The notes under the pieces: generated by a model
Seen by the model: only the letters and a program-made list of their open reading frames with translations
Database searches by the model: none
Told to the model about the DNA's origin: nothing
Part shown: positions 33,435 through 49,028 of the stretch, piece after piece
Position numbering within the stretch: position 1 is the stretch's first letter
Layout: each line of letters starts with the position of its first letter
Source: Tillandsia leiboldiana
Lineage: Eukaryota; Streptophyta; Magnoliopsida; Poales; Bromeliaceae
Direction: 5' to 3'
Assembly (NCBI GenBank): GCA_029204045.2
Contig: CM055077.1
Coordinates: 4,145,746-4,209,745 of the forward strand
Length of the DNA stretch: 64,000 bases
Translations under genes and position numbers: made by a program

Positions 33435-33930
33435 AAAATTTATGTACTTTTAAAAGTATATAGTTTTTCATTCTTCCAAGTTATTTTTAATGTTGAGACT
33501 TTCGAATGGACGGTCGGCTCCATTAGATTTGATTTAGAATATTTGAAGTATCTATAAAATAAATTTTACGATTTTTCGATATTATTTATCTAATCATTGA
33601 AAGGGCTAAAAATCAACGGCATAAAAATAAAAATGGCTAAAAATATTGATCTTGTTATATATAGTATAAAGAATTTTCTATCAAATTTTTACGTAATTTG
33701 GATATTTCTACACCGTTAAACTGACAAACGATTCATTATGATCATTAAAATTAATGATTTTAAACCACTTTGATCACTAGACAAATGATATAAAAAATTA
33801 ATGAAATTTAAATTTTAAGGCTTTTAAATACTCTAGATCAAATTTAACGAAACCGATCGTTCATTCGTAAGTCCCAACATCGAAAACAACTTAAAAGCAT
33901 GGAAGTCTCTGTGTCTTTAAAAACATACAA
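33431..33930. repeat. Long foldback repeat
   Basis: The left arm from about 33470 ('tgagactttcgaatggacgg') pairs with the right arm ending near 33905 ('gttcattcgtaagtcccaac'), each over about 150-200 bp. It shares arm sequence with the foldback in the b561 intron. It starts directly after a (TA)n array. Confidence 0.6.
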
Positions 33931-34007
33931 ACCTAGCTCGCTCTCTCTCTAGATCTCTCTCTCTCTCTATATATATAATCTCTCTTTATATATAGAAGAG
34001 AAAGAGA

Positions 34008-34207
34008 GTAGAGTTTATACACTTTTAAAAGTATAAGTTCATTTATGCTTGTAAATTTTGTATCATAAAATTTGTATTGAAATTTATGCAGTTGTTCTTT
34101 TTCTCTCTCTTTTCTTAATTTCTTTGATCCCAATTATACAAATTTTATAGTAAAATATTTACAAGTATGAATGAGCTTATATTTTAAAAATATATAAGCT
34201 CTACTAT
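34008..34207. mobile_element. 'gtagagtttata' MITE, copy K2
   Basis: Starts 'gtagagtttatacactttta' and ends 'atatataagctctac', which are complementary termini, with a TA tract at the right. Homologous to 31313-31519. It carries the subterminal palindrome ACTTTTAAAAGT. Confidence 0.6.
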
Positions 34208-34216
34208 ATATATATA

Positions 34217-34734
34217 CTAGTAAAATACTCGCGCTTCGCTGCGGATATTTTTTATAATTATTTTTAATAATGTAAGAAAAAATTAATATTTGTTTGTAAC
34301 TTTCATAATATATTATTCCTACAGAATTTAATTTTTTTTTTATTTTTATTTTTAAATTTAATTCCATGGATTTTAAATTAAAATTAACATTTAAAATCCA
34401 AGTACAAATTATATTAAAGTTATATTAAATTTTATATTTTTATTCTGATTTTAAATTTAATTTCACATATTTTAAATTTAAATTGACATTTAAAATTCAA
34501 TTACAAAATATAATTGAATGAAAGTTGTATTATTTAAAATTATTTGAGTTGCATCACAAAAATAAAAAGCTACACCGTTTCAGACTAAGTTGCACTCTGT
34601 GAGCGAATTAAAATTACACTATTTGAAACAAAAATTATACTGTTTAAAATTATTCGAGATTAAGTTTTACCATATAAAATAAAATTTACACTTTTTTTGA
34701 TTAAATTATATAATAAATAAAGAGAGAAGAGGGG

Positions 34735-34735
<1 letters not shown>
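34217..34735 (-). mobile_element. Helitron-like element, 3' end on the minus strand
   Basis: On the minus strand it ends with a short hairpin (CCGCAGCGAAGCGCG), a few bases and CTAG followed by T. This is the terminal form of plant Helitrons, which carry a 3' hairpin, end in CTRR and insert into an AT dinucleotide. The 5' end is put near 34735 because the sequence passes into (TA)n there; this limit is uncertain. No Rep/helicase is encoded. Confidence 0.5.
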
Positions 34736-34780
<45 letters not shown>

Positions 34781-34781
<1 letters not shown>

Positions 34782-35020
34782 CGTAGGGCTACTATACTCT
34801 TATGAGTATAAACCCCTTTATACTCATAACTTTTTTTACTTTTGGATGAAGGAATGTGCGGTTAGGATGATAGTGGTTCCCCTAGGGTTTACTAGGTTGT
34901 TGGAGAAATAGTATAAATTTTAGGGATTACTATAATCCTAACCGCACATTTCTTCATCCAAGGAATAAAAACTTATGAATATAAAAGAATTTTACTCATA
35001 AGAGTACAGTAGCCGGACCC
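34781..35020. mobile_element. CCGGCTACT-family MITE, copy M4
   Basis: Starts 'gggctactatactcttatga' and ends 'tactcataagagtacagtag' plus CCGGAC. The subterminal palindrome here is ACTCTTATGAGT. The interior arms 'ggatgaaggaatgtgcggtt' and its near-complement form a second hairpin. (TA)n lies on both sides. Confidence 0.65.
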
Positions 35021-35123
35021 TATATATATATATATATATTGTTGGGGCGTGGTGGGGTGGGAGGAGAGAGGGTTGAGGAGGAGCTGACACGTCATCCCTC
35101 CTCAACTCTCAATTAATTATATA

Positions 35124-35542
35124 CTAGTGAAGTACCCGCGCTTTGCGGCGAATAGATATTATTGATGTAAAAAAATATTTTAAACATCAAATAAAGACAA
35201 ACGTATAATATAAGTGTATTGTTTGTACTGTAAATAAGTAAATTATTTTGAAATTTAAAAATTAAACTACTGTAAATAATAAATAACTGTAATAATTTTT
35301 ATGTAGATATATAGATATCCATATTACCCGTGTCATCTAAATTTTCTATTACGAATTTAAAAAAAGAATAAAAAATAAAAATTTGAATAGAAAAAAAAGA
35401 GTTCATGAAATCTTGTAGCATGTTATCTCATCAAATTTATATCGCTTATGATCCTATATCGATTTGATTTAATTCAATCTATCATTATCGCCTATTATCA
35501 AAAAAAAAACAGTTGAGTTTATTCATTTCCTTTATAGTTTGT

Positions 35543-35585
<43 letters not shown>

Positions 35586-36464
35586 GATAATATTATAAAG
35601 GCAAAAAATAAACTCAAAATTTTTTTTTCGCTGGAGGCACCTTCAACCTCTGCTTGATGATCCTCCCCTGCCGCTAGATCCACACCACCTTCGACCACTT
35701 TACGAAGCAGGTGAGGTCTCTCTTCAACGGTAGGGCCCTGCCGATCCCAAATTGCTTCGGTCTACTCTAGAACAACGGATTCACAACCTTCTCCCGTAGA
35801 ATTCGCATCAAAACCACAAAATGTATCATCATCTAGGACAAGAAAAGAAAAAATACTAATAAATTCTTAAAATAAGATGATAATGTAGACCAATATTGTC
35901 TTCTTATTTACCGCGACCGATGCCTTCCCACATCTCTTCGGAGCTTGTCAAATTCAAATGCATGGTAACCTATTAAACCCTAAAATACCAAAATTGCCAC
36001 AAATTAAACAAAAAATAAATATTTTATTTGATAAATTTAAAGAAGCAACGATTTTAAGCGAGAAATTATGAAAAAAAATCTAGATCAATGATTACGACGC
36101 AAAAAGAGATTTAGGGATCGGAGGAGGAGGAGAAGGAGGAGCAGGAGATCGTACCATGATGCCACTTCAAGCGGAGACGAAAAAATTTCCATTATTAAAG
36201 AAGAAAAAAGAAAGAGGGTAGGAGGAATAAGAGATCGTAACGCCACTTTGAATAGAGCAAGAATTTCGGAGGTTACGGGAGGTGCGAAGAGCAAGAGTTT
36301 CGGAAGTTACGGGAGTTGCGGAGACAAAGAGATTCTCATTATTAACGTCATTTCGAGTAGAGTAAGAGTTTCAAGGGTTACGGGAGATGTGGAGACAAAG
36401 AGATTCTCATTATTGTGGGAAGGAAATGTTGCCACGTGTAAGAAAATAAGAGAAATAATAGAGA
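35124..36464 (-). mobile_element. Helitron-like element with GC-rich passenger sequence
   Basis: The minus-strand 3' end has the hairpin CGCCGCAAAGCGCGGG, then about ten bases and CTAG followed by T. The likely 5' end near 36464 reads TCTCTATTATTTCTCTTATT, with CACGTGGCAAC close by. A GC-rich passenger block (about 35635-35830) looks like captured gene sequence but has no clear frame. An (AAT)n microsatellite is at 35547-35584. No Helitron transposase is present, so it is non-autonomous. Confidence 0.5.
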
Positions 36465-36472
36465 GGTATAGA

Positions 36473-37686
36473 CTAGTATAGAACCCGCGCTTCGCTGCGG
36501 ATAAATAAATCATAATTAATTTATAATAATATTTATATTAAAATAAAATTTAAAATATTTATATTTAAATAACATACAATATTAAAGTTAATAATTATAA
36601 AAATAATGCAATAGTAATATCAAACTTAAGATATAAAATAATTTTTAATTTTTAATTATTCATAATTTTTTTTGAATAGATAAATAAACGATACTTATAT
36701 AAGTTACGTTAAATTTTTAGCATAATTAATTTTGAATAATAAAAAATATAAAACATATATATATTTTTTAACTGCAAATATATAGATAATTTTATTAATA
36801 AAAATATTTTATAGATTACATTTTAAAAATATGCGAAGTAATCTATTTAGTTTTTGTTTAATAAAAATATTTTATAGGGTACATAAAGTATGCACAGTAA
36901 TTTTTTTTTTTTTTTTTTTTTTTGCTCTTTCTTGCTCGCGAAGCAAGATGAAGAATGGAGTGTTCTTTCTTGCTCGCGAAGCAAGAGGAAGATGGGGTGT
37001 TCTTTCTTGCTCAGGAAGCAAGAGGGAGATGGGAGGTGATAAGCAATGGTCTCGTCTTGAGCGGTGGCGGAGGTTTGAGGCGACGGCGACTGCGACAGCT
37101 TGAGGCTTGGACGCCGGCTGCAACGCCTTTAGTGCAGCGGTGATCTGAGGTACAGGCGACGGCGGAAGCTTGAGGCTTGGGCGATGATGGTGACGCCTTG
37201 AACGGCGATGGCGGCGGTTGGTATACGACGGCGGCAGTTACGATGGCAGCGACGAAAGGCACACGGCCATTTTTCTTCTTCACTCTTTATTATTATTTTT
37301 TCTATTTTAATATTAAAAATTACTTAATTTATATATATAAAAAAATTATAAGCTCTCGAAGTTTTAAATTTATTAGAAAAAAATTACAGCTAATAGAAAT
37401 AAAAGTCTAAAAAATTCAAAAAAAAAAGAAAAAAAAACAGATCACTTACCCTCCAACCTCTCCCTACCCTCCAAACCCTCGCCCCCAACCTCCTTCAAAA
37501 CCTGCATCAAGATCACCTCCTTAGCCCACCTCTCCCCGTCCAAGCCTCCTCGCCGGAGCTCTGGCGCCACCGCCGCTGCAGCCGCCTCCCTCCTCCGCGT
37601 GCCGTCGCAACTCCTCCGCCGCCCTCCCGCTGATCCCCGCGACGGCGCCACCCGCATGCTTGCGCGCAGGAGTCGTGCCTTGCCAC

Positions 37687-37747
<61 letters not shown>

Positions 37748-37943
37748 GGGATTTTATAAATATTTTGTTTGGAGTGGGGAGGAGATATTTTGTGTTTTTT
37801 GGGAGGATATTTTGTATTGGGAGAGGGAGGGAGGAGATATTTTTTTGGAGGGGGAGGGGGAGGGGAGGAGGGGGTGAGGTGAGAGAGAGGGATGAGATAT
37901 TTTTTAAGGGGGAGGGTTGAGGACGGAGGGGGGGGGTGGGTGG
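36473..37943 (-). mobile_element. Helitron-like element, interrupted by the CACTA transposon
   Basis: The minus-strand 3' end carries hairpin CCGCAGCGAAGCGCGGG, then TTCTATACTAG and T. It holds GC-rich passenger pieces at about 37040-37270 and 37450-37680 with triplet-like composition but no recognised product, three near-repeats of 'tcttgctcgcgaagcaag' at 36930-37025, and a (GA)n array at 37690-37741. The body stops at the CACTA insertion. GC- and G-rich sequence resumes at 56444 and reaches 'gccacgtggcaac' near 56533, the motif found near the 5' ends of the other Helitron-like units. This makes 56444-56550 its likely other part. Confidence 0.5.
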
Positions 37944-37982
37944 CACTACAAGAAATTCGTCTTTTGGTGGCATATATTTTTG

Positions 37983-38345
37983 TTGCTAAAAGAAATAAAA
38001 TTGATGCTAAAATTATTAGCAACATTTAGTATTTAGTGTTACCTATGCCCGAGTTGGTGATTCTTTTACCAACATTTGAGTGAATTGTTGCTAATATTAA
38101 GCATAAAGAGACACATGATAAGTGTTGCTGTATAAGTAGATTTTGCAACATTTATTGTTTGTTGGTATAGTTAATCATTCCCAACATTACTAAGTGTTGC
38201 TAATCTTTTTATAATTTAATCATTCTCAATAATTATAAATGTTGCTAATAGTGGTATAAAATAATCATTTCCAACATTGCTAAATGTTGCTAATGTTGAT
38301 ACTCCCAACATTACTAAATGTTGCTATTTATAATTTAACATTCAA
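37983..38345. repeat. CACTA left subterminal repeats
   Basis: About a dozen copies, in both orientations, of a motif around AATGTTGCTAAT or its complement ATTAGCAACATT. Examples are 'tattagcaacattt', 'aagtgttgctaat' and 'aaatgttgctaat'. In En/Spm such subterminal repeats bind the TNPA-type protein; that role is inferred here. Confidence 0.75.
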
Positions 38346-38793
38346 CATCGAAATTCAAATTTCGTTAAATACTATACTAATTTTTAAATATTAAATAATA
38401 AATAATATATTAAAAAATAATAAATAATATTTTAGCTAATTGACATTCAATAATAAGAAATTACACATAACAAAATTTAACCAGTCACATAACAAATTAC
38501 ATATTTAACTTGTTATACATCTAATATGCCAAACTATCAATATTTTTTTGATTCCAATAGGTTCAAAATGTATGGCATGAAGATGAACACAACATTACAC
38601 CAAAATGTCCCAAGATTATATATCTAATATGCCAAAATATCTCAAAAGGCCATTTGTTAAATACATATTCTTCAATATATAAATAGTAGCATATAAAAGT
38701 GATCATGACAAAATTATAAGAAATATACTCCACGTCTTTTTGCTTCCCAAAGGTTTATAATGTATGGCGCGGAGATGAACAAAACATCATGCA

Positions 38794-41700
38794 CTACTTG
38801 CACTTAACCTGCAAAAAGAACAAAGAGCAAATTAAACTTATTTATAATATGCTATAAATGATGAAATATAATTGAAAAAATAAAACATGGTTGAGATAAC
38901 TCATCCTTACAAAAGTATATGGCCAAGCAACAGTTGCTCCAACAATATCTCCAATAGTTTGATAGCTACTATATGGTCTAAGCAGTGGTTCATTGCGTAC
39001 TATCGACACATCAACATGAATCTCCCAACACTGTGGTCCTAATTCGAATCCGCCTACTTTTGTAGTTGGGTCTGTATTCAAAAGATAGCCTTGTGCTACA
39101 TAATTGTGAGGCTTTTGCAAACTTTTCAAGTAAACTTCAGTTCCAATCTAACAATAAGTGAAGAAATAAATATAGTAATTTAAACTTATATATATTGTAA
39201 AGAAAAAAATCATCATGAAAGCAGAAAAAAAAAAAGAGATAGAAGATAACCATAACATTTGATACTGCTTGAACTCTCTTTGAGATATTCTTAACTCGAT
39301 GCACCTACAATATTAATTAGAATTAACAATTATAAGATTCTAATATTAGTTTATGCCTTTAAAATGAGAAAAATAAAACAACAAGCAATTTCACTTTGTC
39401 AAAAATAGAAATTAACGTAACTAACAGAATAGGCAATAGCTATTAATAATCTTCAAGTCATCTAAAATTGATAAGCAAAATACTAAAACTAACTAATTAA
39501 TTTTGGTTGAAAATTTTGAACTTTAGCAAGATTACTCAAGAAAAACCATTTGAGATGCTAAAATACCTGAGTTGGTGGTGCTTCATAACTAGAATGAGAA
39601 GAGGTTGCCTGATTATTAGGAGGTGATCCATTATGAGGAATATCATTGCATTTCTAGATTGAAAAAAAAAGTTAGATGATATATCAACTTTTCATATACA
39701 ACATAAAAGATCAAATTACTTATAAATTATGCTTACTAGTTTGAGGCCTTGTGGAATGCATGATGTTCCTTCTCCTAATATGCAATGGCCTTGAGACCCT
39801 TTACCTATTGATTCTACCAATGTCTTCATTGTCATCATTTCCTTATGTATGTCTTCATATTTTTGTCTCATATCTGCTAATTCTGATTGCATTATGTGTT
39901 TCTCCTCCTCAGCTTTTTTTTTGGTCTCAGAAAGCATTCGAATATAATTAGCACGAGTTATCTTTGATTTTCGAAGTTCATTTGGAATAGGACCCAATCC
40001 ATGACATTGAAGTTGAGTACTTTTCTCGTCCTCTTTAAGTAACAATGATAAAAGGTCATTTCGGGATGGATCTCTTTGTGCAACTTCAGGATATAACGGA
40101 ACTAACTCTCCAATATTTTTCTGTAAAAAGTAAAAAATTTAATTGACTAATTGAAACAACTTTTATAACTACAAAATTTATCCAAATCTAAAGACATACC
40201 ATTATTTCCGAGCAATACTGATTTAAAGGCTTGCCATTCTTCTTGGTATGTGTTCTTATGTAGAGTTCATGTCTTCTCGGTTGAACATGATTATTTTTTT
40301 TTGCCATCTAACAATATTTAAAGATTAAACTTTTATTAACAATCTATTAAGTTATGAAAGTATTAGTAAAGAAAACACTATAATTTAGAGGATTAAGTTT
40401 ACCTCAGCACGAACCCTTGCAAAGCTTTTTGTGCCCGCAGTATGTGTGGTATTTAGCATTGCGCGGCTAGCTTTATTTTTGGCACTACGTTCCTATTAAA
40501 AGTAAACGTATATGTACTCAAAAAAGTAATTAGAACAACTAAACTTGAAGAACTATCTAAAATTTAATGCAAAGGTTGTGTAGAACTATTTATAGCAACC
40601 ATAAAATCAATTTAATTATATGCAAAATAATGAGGATCAATTTCTATTGTCTATTAAATAAAGCTATTCACTGACCCCAAACTATCAAAATTAAGTTAAA
40701 AAGTAATATTCATACCTGTCCTACTTGAGAGTCCCAATACTTAACAAGAAATTCCCATTCTTTCGGATGGACTCGAGAATCACAAGATGCTATCTTTTCC
40801 TCGTAAGTTTTCTTAGTATCATAGTGAACTTTTTTCAATTTGCTTTTGAACTCTCTCCATTTTTTTCCTATGGACATAATAACCCAATCTCTTCCTTCTT
40901 CTGGAATTTGAAACTTTTTCTAGACAAAAAGTAAAGAAATATCAATAAAACATCATAAGAAAAATATGACCTACAAAGAAAAGAAAGAAAATTTTCTATA
41001 CCTGCACAATCATCCACATAATATCCTTAGTTGTATTTGGAACAACTCTCCAATCTTTATAACTTAGAGAAATTATTTGTCCATTTCTTGCCATTAGTCC
41101 CAAAAAGTTACTTAATGTGGCTGCTGCTTTTCCAATAGGTTGGCCAAACTCATTAAGTTTTATAGGTTTCAGAGAAGCCCTTTTAAATAGTTTGAGCAAC
41201 TTTGTACGCCCTCGAGTCTTTTGTGATGCATGAGAAGACTCTGTACAACAAATCAAAATAGTTATTCACTTTCAATCAATAACAAAATATACATCAATAT
41301 TGCTAATATACAAGTAGAAAAAACAACATTCTAATCTATCCAAATTTATCTTATACATAAGTTTGCATGTATCTTATATAAAAATAGAGTAAACTAAAGA
41401 AACTATAACTCAATTCAATTGGGAGTAGTACAATGAATTTGAGAGTGCCGTAAATAAATAAAAGAAACCAATGTTGAATTAAATTTTAAAAAGTACTGAC
41501 AGAGTGGCTTACTATTGCATATATCCTCATCTTCTTCAGAGTCTTCAAAATTGTTTGGGTTTTGTAAGGAATCACAATGTCTAGAATGGTCAGGATAAAA
41601 AGGGCTTTTCTCAAGTTGAAAATTTTCAACTTGCATGTTTTCATGCAAATTCTGAGGCACTTGAGGCTGTTGGAAGTTGTGAAGCAACTGGATAATTTCA

Positions 41701-42029
41701 TGTTGTAGTGAGCATTCATTTGGTGGTTGTAACTCTACTTGTTCAGGTTGTGATCTTGCACAATCATGACTTTTCTCTACCAACTCTACTTGTATTTGTT
41801 TAGGGAATGATTGCTCATCTTGGTGCAAATTACCAACTAGTTGAGATAGGTAGCGATGAAGTTCATGTTCAAGTGATGGTTGGATTTGATTTTGAGGATC
41901 AACATGAATAGACTGGTTTGGCCAAGAATGATGTATTAGGTGATCCCGATCTAATAGCATCTCATCGTATTCTTTTTGGCCAAAACATGATTCTATTGAA
42001 ATCTTCTCTTTACCCTTTTTATTTCTCAT
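38794..42029 (-). CDS. Second CACTA-encoded protein (plant Ptta/En/Spm transposase type), ten exons
   Basis: Exons in transcript order: 42029-41513, 41240-41002, 40919-40716, 40492-40403, 40307-40200, 40120-39737, 39653-39567, 39304-39251, 39147-38911 and 38808-38794. All have GT-AG borders and the spliced frame stays open for 644 residues. The N-terminal third is Gln/His-rich (FQQPQVPQNLHE). The middle resembles the plant 'Ptta/En/Spm' transposase domain: RGRTKLLKL, GKAAATLSNFLG, GRDWVIMSIGKKWREFKSKL, SARN-like ERSAKNKASR, then RTHTKKNGKP. Near SETKKKAEEEKH and ADMRQKYEDIHKEM is a coiled coil. The C-terminus has WEIHVDVSIVRNEPLLRPY. An acceptor site just before the start Met suggests an upstream non-coding exon, perhaps shared with the transposase transcript as En/Spm products are. 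It probably binds the element's ends; that is an inference from family knowledge. Confidence 0.75.
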
Positions 42030-42198
42030 AGTTGACACCTGCATATAAGAAATCAAGATTAACAATATCAATATGTAGAGATAAAGACTTACGATTTGCA
42101 TATAAAAACAACATATGTTAATAAATGGTAAACAATATAAGCTAATAGAATATATTATGAAAAAAAAATCAAGATATACCTACACTGATAGAAGCAAT

Positions 42199-45100
42199 TT
42201 AATTATTATCTTCCTCAAATTGTGTATCTTCGTGAGTGTTTGCTTGAAAATCAAAAGTGTTTATTATTGGTGTGTCAATTGTAAGTTCAGGGACATCATT
42301 TCTATTCCAATTGAATTCTTCTTCTATCTCATTCATGATATTTTTTGGGATGTCATTATCCACTTGAAGTTCTATATCATCTGTAAGAATATCTGCTTGC
42401 ATATCAAAAAAATCCCTTGGTTTTGTATGAACAACGATCCGCCATTCCTTTTCGATAGGATCTTGTACATAGAAAACTTGCTTCGCTTGAGATGCTAATA
42501 TGAAAGGTTCATCAGATAATTGGCTCCCATTAAATAATAGTCGATTAAAGTTTACAAGTGTAAACCCGTAATCATCTTTCTTCACTCCTTTGCCTTGTGA
42601 GTGTACATTTGCCCAATCACATTTAAACAACACCACTTTAAAATGCTCATAATAGTTCAATTCTATAATGTCAATGAGGACACCATAATATGTGACATCT
42701 CCTGTAATTGGCTTCTTATCTTTAGCACTAGCATAACTTGATGTACTAGCAGTGATAACAACTCCACTATTTTGGGTTTTTCTATTTGTTTCACGATCTC
42801 TAGTGTGGAATCTAAACCCATTAATTATGTAGCCGTTAAATCTCTTTGCAGCTCTTTGAGGACCACGGGCCAATGAGATGATTTCTTCTGAAACTACATC
42901 ACTTCTTGCTTCAAGTAATCTGTAAATCTAGTTCACAAAAAAAAAAAAAAAAAAACTCAAAGGTCAAGTATTCTATTTGTGCCTAAGCCATAAATAAATA
43001 AAAATGCTTAACTAATGTTAGGATTGTTAACCTACATGTTCTCTGAACCATTCGTGAAATGAACTACTATGGACACGCTCAACCTCCATGTGTCGCATTC
43101 GACACTTTCTACCTTTAATTGCTTCAACATGTTTTCTACAAGTAAATACAATAATATTAAAATTAGGGTCCAATATTTCATATATTAGTAAAGAAAAAAA
43201 TGAATTAATTTGAGTTGTAAGTCATCTTACTGAAGGTATGGAGAAACAATGTCGCAATTAAATAGGACATAGCGATGTGCTTGTAGCCATGAAGTTTCGT
43301 CTAGATCAAACATCTCACCATGTCCTATGGCTCGACCATTTGGAGACAAAGGAAATAACGGATGCTTTTGTAGTTCTGATTCACCTTCGTAGTTTCTTCG
43401 TGGTTGATTGAATCTTGTCTCAACACCTTGAAAATATTGTGAACAAAAGGCTAAACTTTCTTCGGCTAAGTACCCTTCCGCAATTGAACCTTCAGGGTGA
43501 CTTCGGTTACGTACATAGGACTTCAAGGTACATAAGAACCTATAGGTTTATTAAGTGTAAGATACAATAACTAAGATGGTAACTAAGATGGTATAGTTGA
43601 GCTTTAATAGACGCGCACACGCATTGTATAAGCTATTAAAAATATTTAATTACCTTTCAATTGGATACATCCATCGATATTGCACCGGTCCGGCTATCCT
43701 AGCCTCGTATGCAAGATGAATAGGCAAATGAACCATAATATCAAAAAAGGCCGGCGGGAAGATTCTTTCTAATTTACAAAGTGTTAAGGCTATACGGGAT
43801 TCTAATATTTGAAGTTCCTTCCCTTTGAGAGATTTAGAACATAGATCTCTAAAGAAACCACTTAATTCCATCAGTGCACAACTTACATTTTTTGGTAAAA
43901 CACTCCGAAGACCTAAAGGAAGTAGTTGTTGCATCAATATGTGATTGTCATGACTTTTCAATCCCACAATCTTACGGTCCTTTATATGGACGCATCTCGA
44001 AGTATTTGCAGCATAACCATCAGGAACTTTGATAGACTTTAGTAACTTCAAAAAAATATCTTTTTCTTCTGTAGAAAGTGAAAAGCATGCTGAAGGAACT
44101 ATAGTTTTGCTTCCATTTTGCCTCAAATGCAGTGACTTTCTAATGCCCATAAGCTGCATATCAAGACGCGACTTTATATTATCCTTTGTTCTACCATCTG
44201 CATTTAGTAATGTCCAAAGTACATTATCATTTATATTCTTCTCAATGTGCATCACATCTAAATTATGACGTATAAGAAGGTTTTTCCAATATGGCAAAGA
44301 GAAGAATATACTCTTTTTCTTCCAATTGTGTGGCGTAATATCTCGTCCTCGTTTCTTCTTACCTTTACATCTATGGTTTGACTTACCAAATTCATTTTTG
44401 ACATTGTTTAGCTGATCCTCTATCTGAGAACTAGATAATAGAAGTGGTGCATCTCTAACCTCTTGGTCTCCGTCAAAAGATATTCTATCACGTCGAAATT
44501 TGTGATTTCGTTCTAAAAATCGACGATGACCCATATAGCAAAACTTTCGACCGTGCTTCAAATAGCGTGCATCTGTGTTTACATTACAAGAAGGGCATGC
44601 CAAACGGCCTTTCGTACTCCATCCCGATAAGTTAGCATATCCGGGAAAATCACTAATAGTCCATAGTAATGCAGCATGCAACTGAAAATTTTGCTTATTT
44701 GAAGCATCATAAGTTTGCAACCCATTTAGCCAAAGATCATTCAACTCATCAATTAAAGGTTGTAAATATACATCAATATCATTTCCAGGTGCATTTGGAC
44801 CAGGAATAAGCAACGACAATATTAAATATGATTGCTTCATGCACATCCAAGGCGGTAGATTATATGGTATCAAAATAACAGGCCATGTACTATGCATTGT
44901 GCTCATTGTTCGGAAATGATTGAAACCATCGCTTGCCAAGCCAAGTCTAACATTTCTAGGTTCAGCAGAAAACTCTGTGTGTTCAAAGTCAAATGTTTTC
45001 CATGCGGGAGAATCAGCAGGATGCCTCATAACTCCATCATTTGTTCGATGCTCTTGATGCCATTTCATTAGTGATGATGTTTTTGATGACATGAACAATC

Positions 45101-46003
45101 TTTGTAGCCTTGGTTTTAAAGGAAAATGACGTAAAACTTTGGCTGGAATTTTTTTGGCCTTTCTTTTACTAGATGCCGATGCATTACTCTCTACATCATT
45201 TTCAGTCGATTTCCATCGTGAAGTACCACAAATAGCACATGAATCTGAATTAGTGGTCTCCTTATAATATAGTTGACAGTCATTTGGGCAAGCATCAATT
45301 TTAGTATACCCTAACCCCAAGTCATTAATGATTTTTTTGACTTCATAAAATGAACTTGGGAGTGTTTCACCCTCAGGAAGTGCCTTTTTGAGTAAAGTAA
45401 GTAACATTGTGAATGAACTATTGCTCCATCCATTAAGACACTTTATGTGAAACAATCGAATAATGAAAGCGAGTTTTGAGAACCTCTTACAACCAGGGTA
45501 TAACTCTTGCTCTGAATCTTCAAGTAATTTGTAAAATTTCTTTGCCTCTTCATTAGGATTTTCATGCCAATCATATTCTTTTGGTGCTATTTCTTCATCA
45601 ATTTCGTGAATATTACCAAAAGCGTCATTCAACATTGCATGTGTGTCGTCGAGTGGATCCGTTTTGTCATAATGATGTGTAGAGGAAACTGAAGAAATAT
45701 CTTCTCTATGATAAATCCAGCATATATAATTCTTTGAAAAACCGAAATGCTCAAGAATAGCTTCTCTATCTTTCCAAAAATGATTGTTGCAATTATTACA
45801 TGGGCAAAGGATTAACCCCTCTCGAGATGCTTTGAGAAAAGCAAAATCAAGAAACTCTATAACTCCATGAAGATATTTTTCACTTGCCCTATAATTTTTA
45901 AATGACAATTAATTAATATGTTCAGATTATGCATTTACTACTATTAGAATAAATACATAGTAGTTCAACCAAACCTTGGTTCATTGATCCAAGTCTTATC
46001 CAT
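42199..46003 (-). CDS. CACTA TNP2-type transposase, five coding exons
   Basis: Exons in transcript order: 46003-45975, 45888-43654, 43539-43231, 43135-43036 and 42927-42199. Spliced length is 1133 residues with no stop. The first exon supplies MDKTWINEP, the usual start of plant TNP2 proteins, leading into the transposase-associated zinc-finger region (LCPCNNC, H). Next come the Tnp2 core with LASDGFNHF (D330), ISDFPGYANLSGW, CPSC and LDVMHIEKN (D554), the DUF4218 region (KNVSCALMELSGFFRDLCSK through YPIERFLCTLKSYVRNR) and C-terminal DUF4216 (YYGVLIDIIELNY, DWANV). An upstream leader exon ending at 46475 (donor CTG/GTATGC) joins an acceptor at 46021, so the 5' UTR is spliced. The donor of exon 4 (CAT/GTAGGT) is the least certain junction. 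The gene appears intact, so the element may be autonomous. Confidence 0.88.
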
Positions 46004-46020
46004 AGGATTAATGCCTAGTA

Positions 46021-48030
<2,010 letters not shown>

Positions 48031-48927
48031 TTTTTTTTATGAGTTTATTTTTGAAATCGGTACAGAAAAAAAATTATCCCAACCTGAATCCGTTGGATTT
48101 TTTATTTCTAAAACATAATCAAACAATATATATTTACTATCGATTAACATGGTGCATTTGGGTTTGAATTCGGATTATCTCCGGTATCTTTTCTCATTTA
48201 ATGACTAAAAATAGAAAATATAGTATTTGTTGTTTTAATTGACTGATCAAACAAACAACTTACATTATAATTAAAATAAAAAAAATTCTAATTGAAATTT
48301 AAATTTAATTCTAAATATTAAAATTAATAATACAAATTCAAATATGTAATTTACAACAACATTCATAATCAAGTAATGCATTACTAAAATTAGTTTCAAA
48401 ATCAAATTTAAATTTGAACTTTATATTTGAATTGTAAATTGAAATTTAAATCAAATCTTAAATAATTATTAAATTAATCTTTTAATTTGTAAATAAATTT
48501 AAAATTTGATATTAAAATTTTTAATTAAAATTTAAGTTTTAAAATTAAACTTTAATTTCTATATGACCTTTGATTCAATTTGAAACTATATGTTAATTAC
48601 AAAATAATAAGTCCGTACATATGGACAAAGTAGTTTGACTATAATAAGTTTTCATACACTTTAATTAATTACCATATTTTTAATAATTATGTAATTTTCA
48701 TAATTATTTTATATAATTGTTCTTGAATACAAGTTTTAAATAATAATTTTTATTGTGACATATAATATATATGCCGGTAATTGTAGCCTTTAGCAACATT
48801 TATTATATAATGTTGGTGAATTTATATTCAGCAACACATTTATTTGTGTGTTACTAAATAAAATAAATAGTGGCATATGCTTAAGTGCTACTAGAATATG
48901 TTGCTAAATGCTAATATTGTTGTAGTG
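48031..48927. mobile_element. CACTA right subterminal region, first copy
   Basis: AT-rich sequence with TTAGCAAC and GTTGCTAAAT motifs from about 48795, ending TTGTTGTAGTG at 48927 with a single G before the gap. It has many one-base omissions relative to 55525-56443. Confidence 0.8.
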
Positions 48928-48928
48928 G

Positions 48929-49028
48929 NNNNNNNNNNNNNNNNNNNNNNNNNNNNNNNNNNNNNNNNNNNNNNNNNNNNNNNNNNNNNNNNNNNNNNNN
49001 NNNNNNNNNNNNNNNNNNNNNNNNNNNN
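48929..49028. other. Assembly gap, exactly 100 N
   Basis: A run of 100 N, a conventional placeholder for a gap of unknown size. The contig to its left ends one base after a CACTA terminus, and the contig to its right begins inside the same element. Confidence 0.99.

Noticed and set aside
36831..37283. Overlapping frames in the GC-rich part of the Helitron-like unit
   Set aside because: All are short, overlap on both strands and show no conserved motif. Treated as passenger sequence.
43227..43526. Apparent separate 99-residue gene beginning MKSYVRNRSH
   Set aside because: It is exon 3 of the TNP2-type transposase and joins in frame to the exon ending at 43654.
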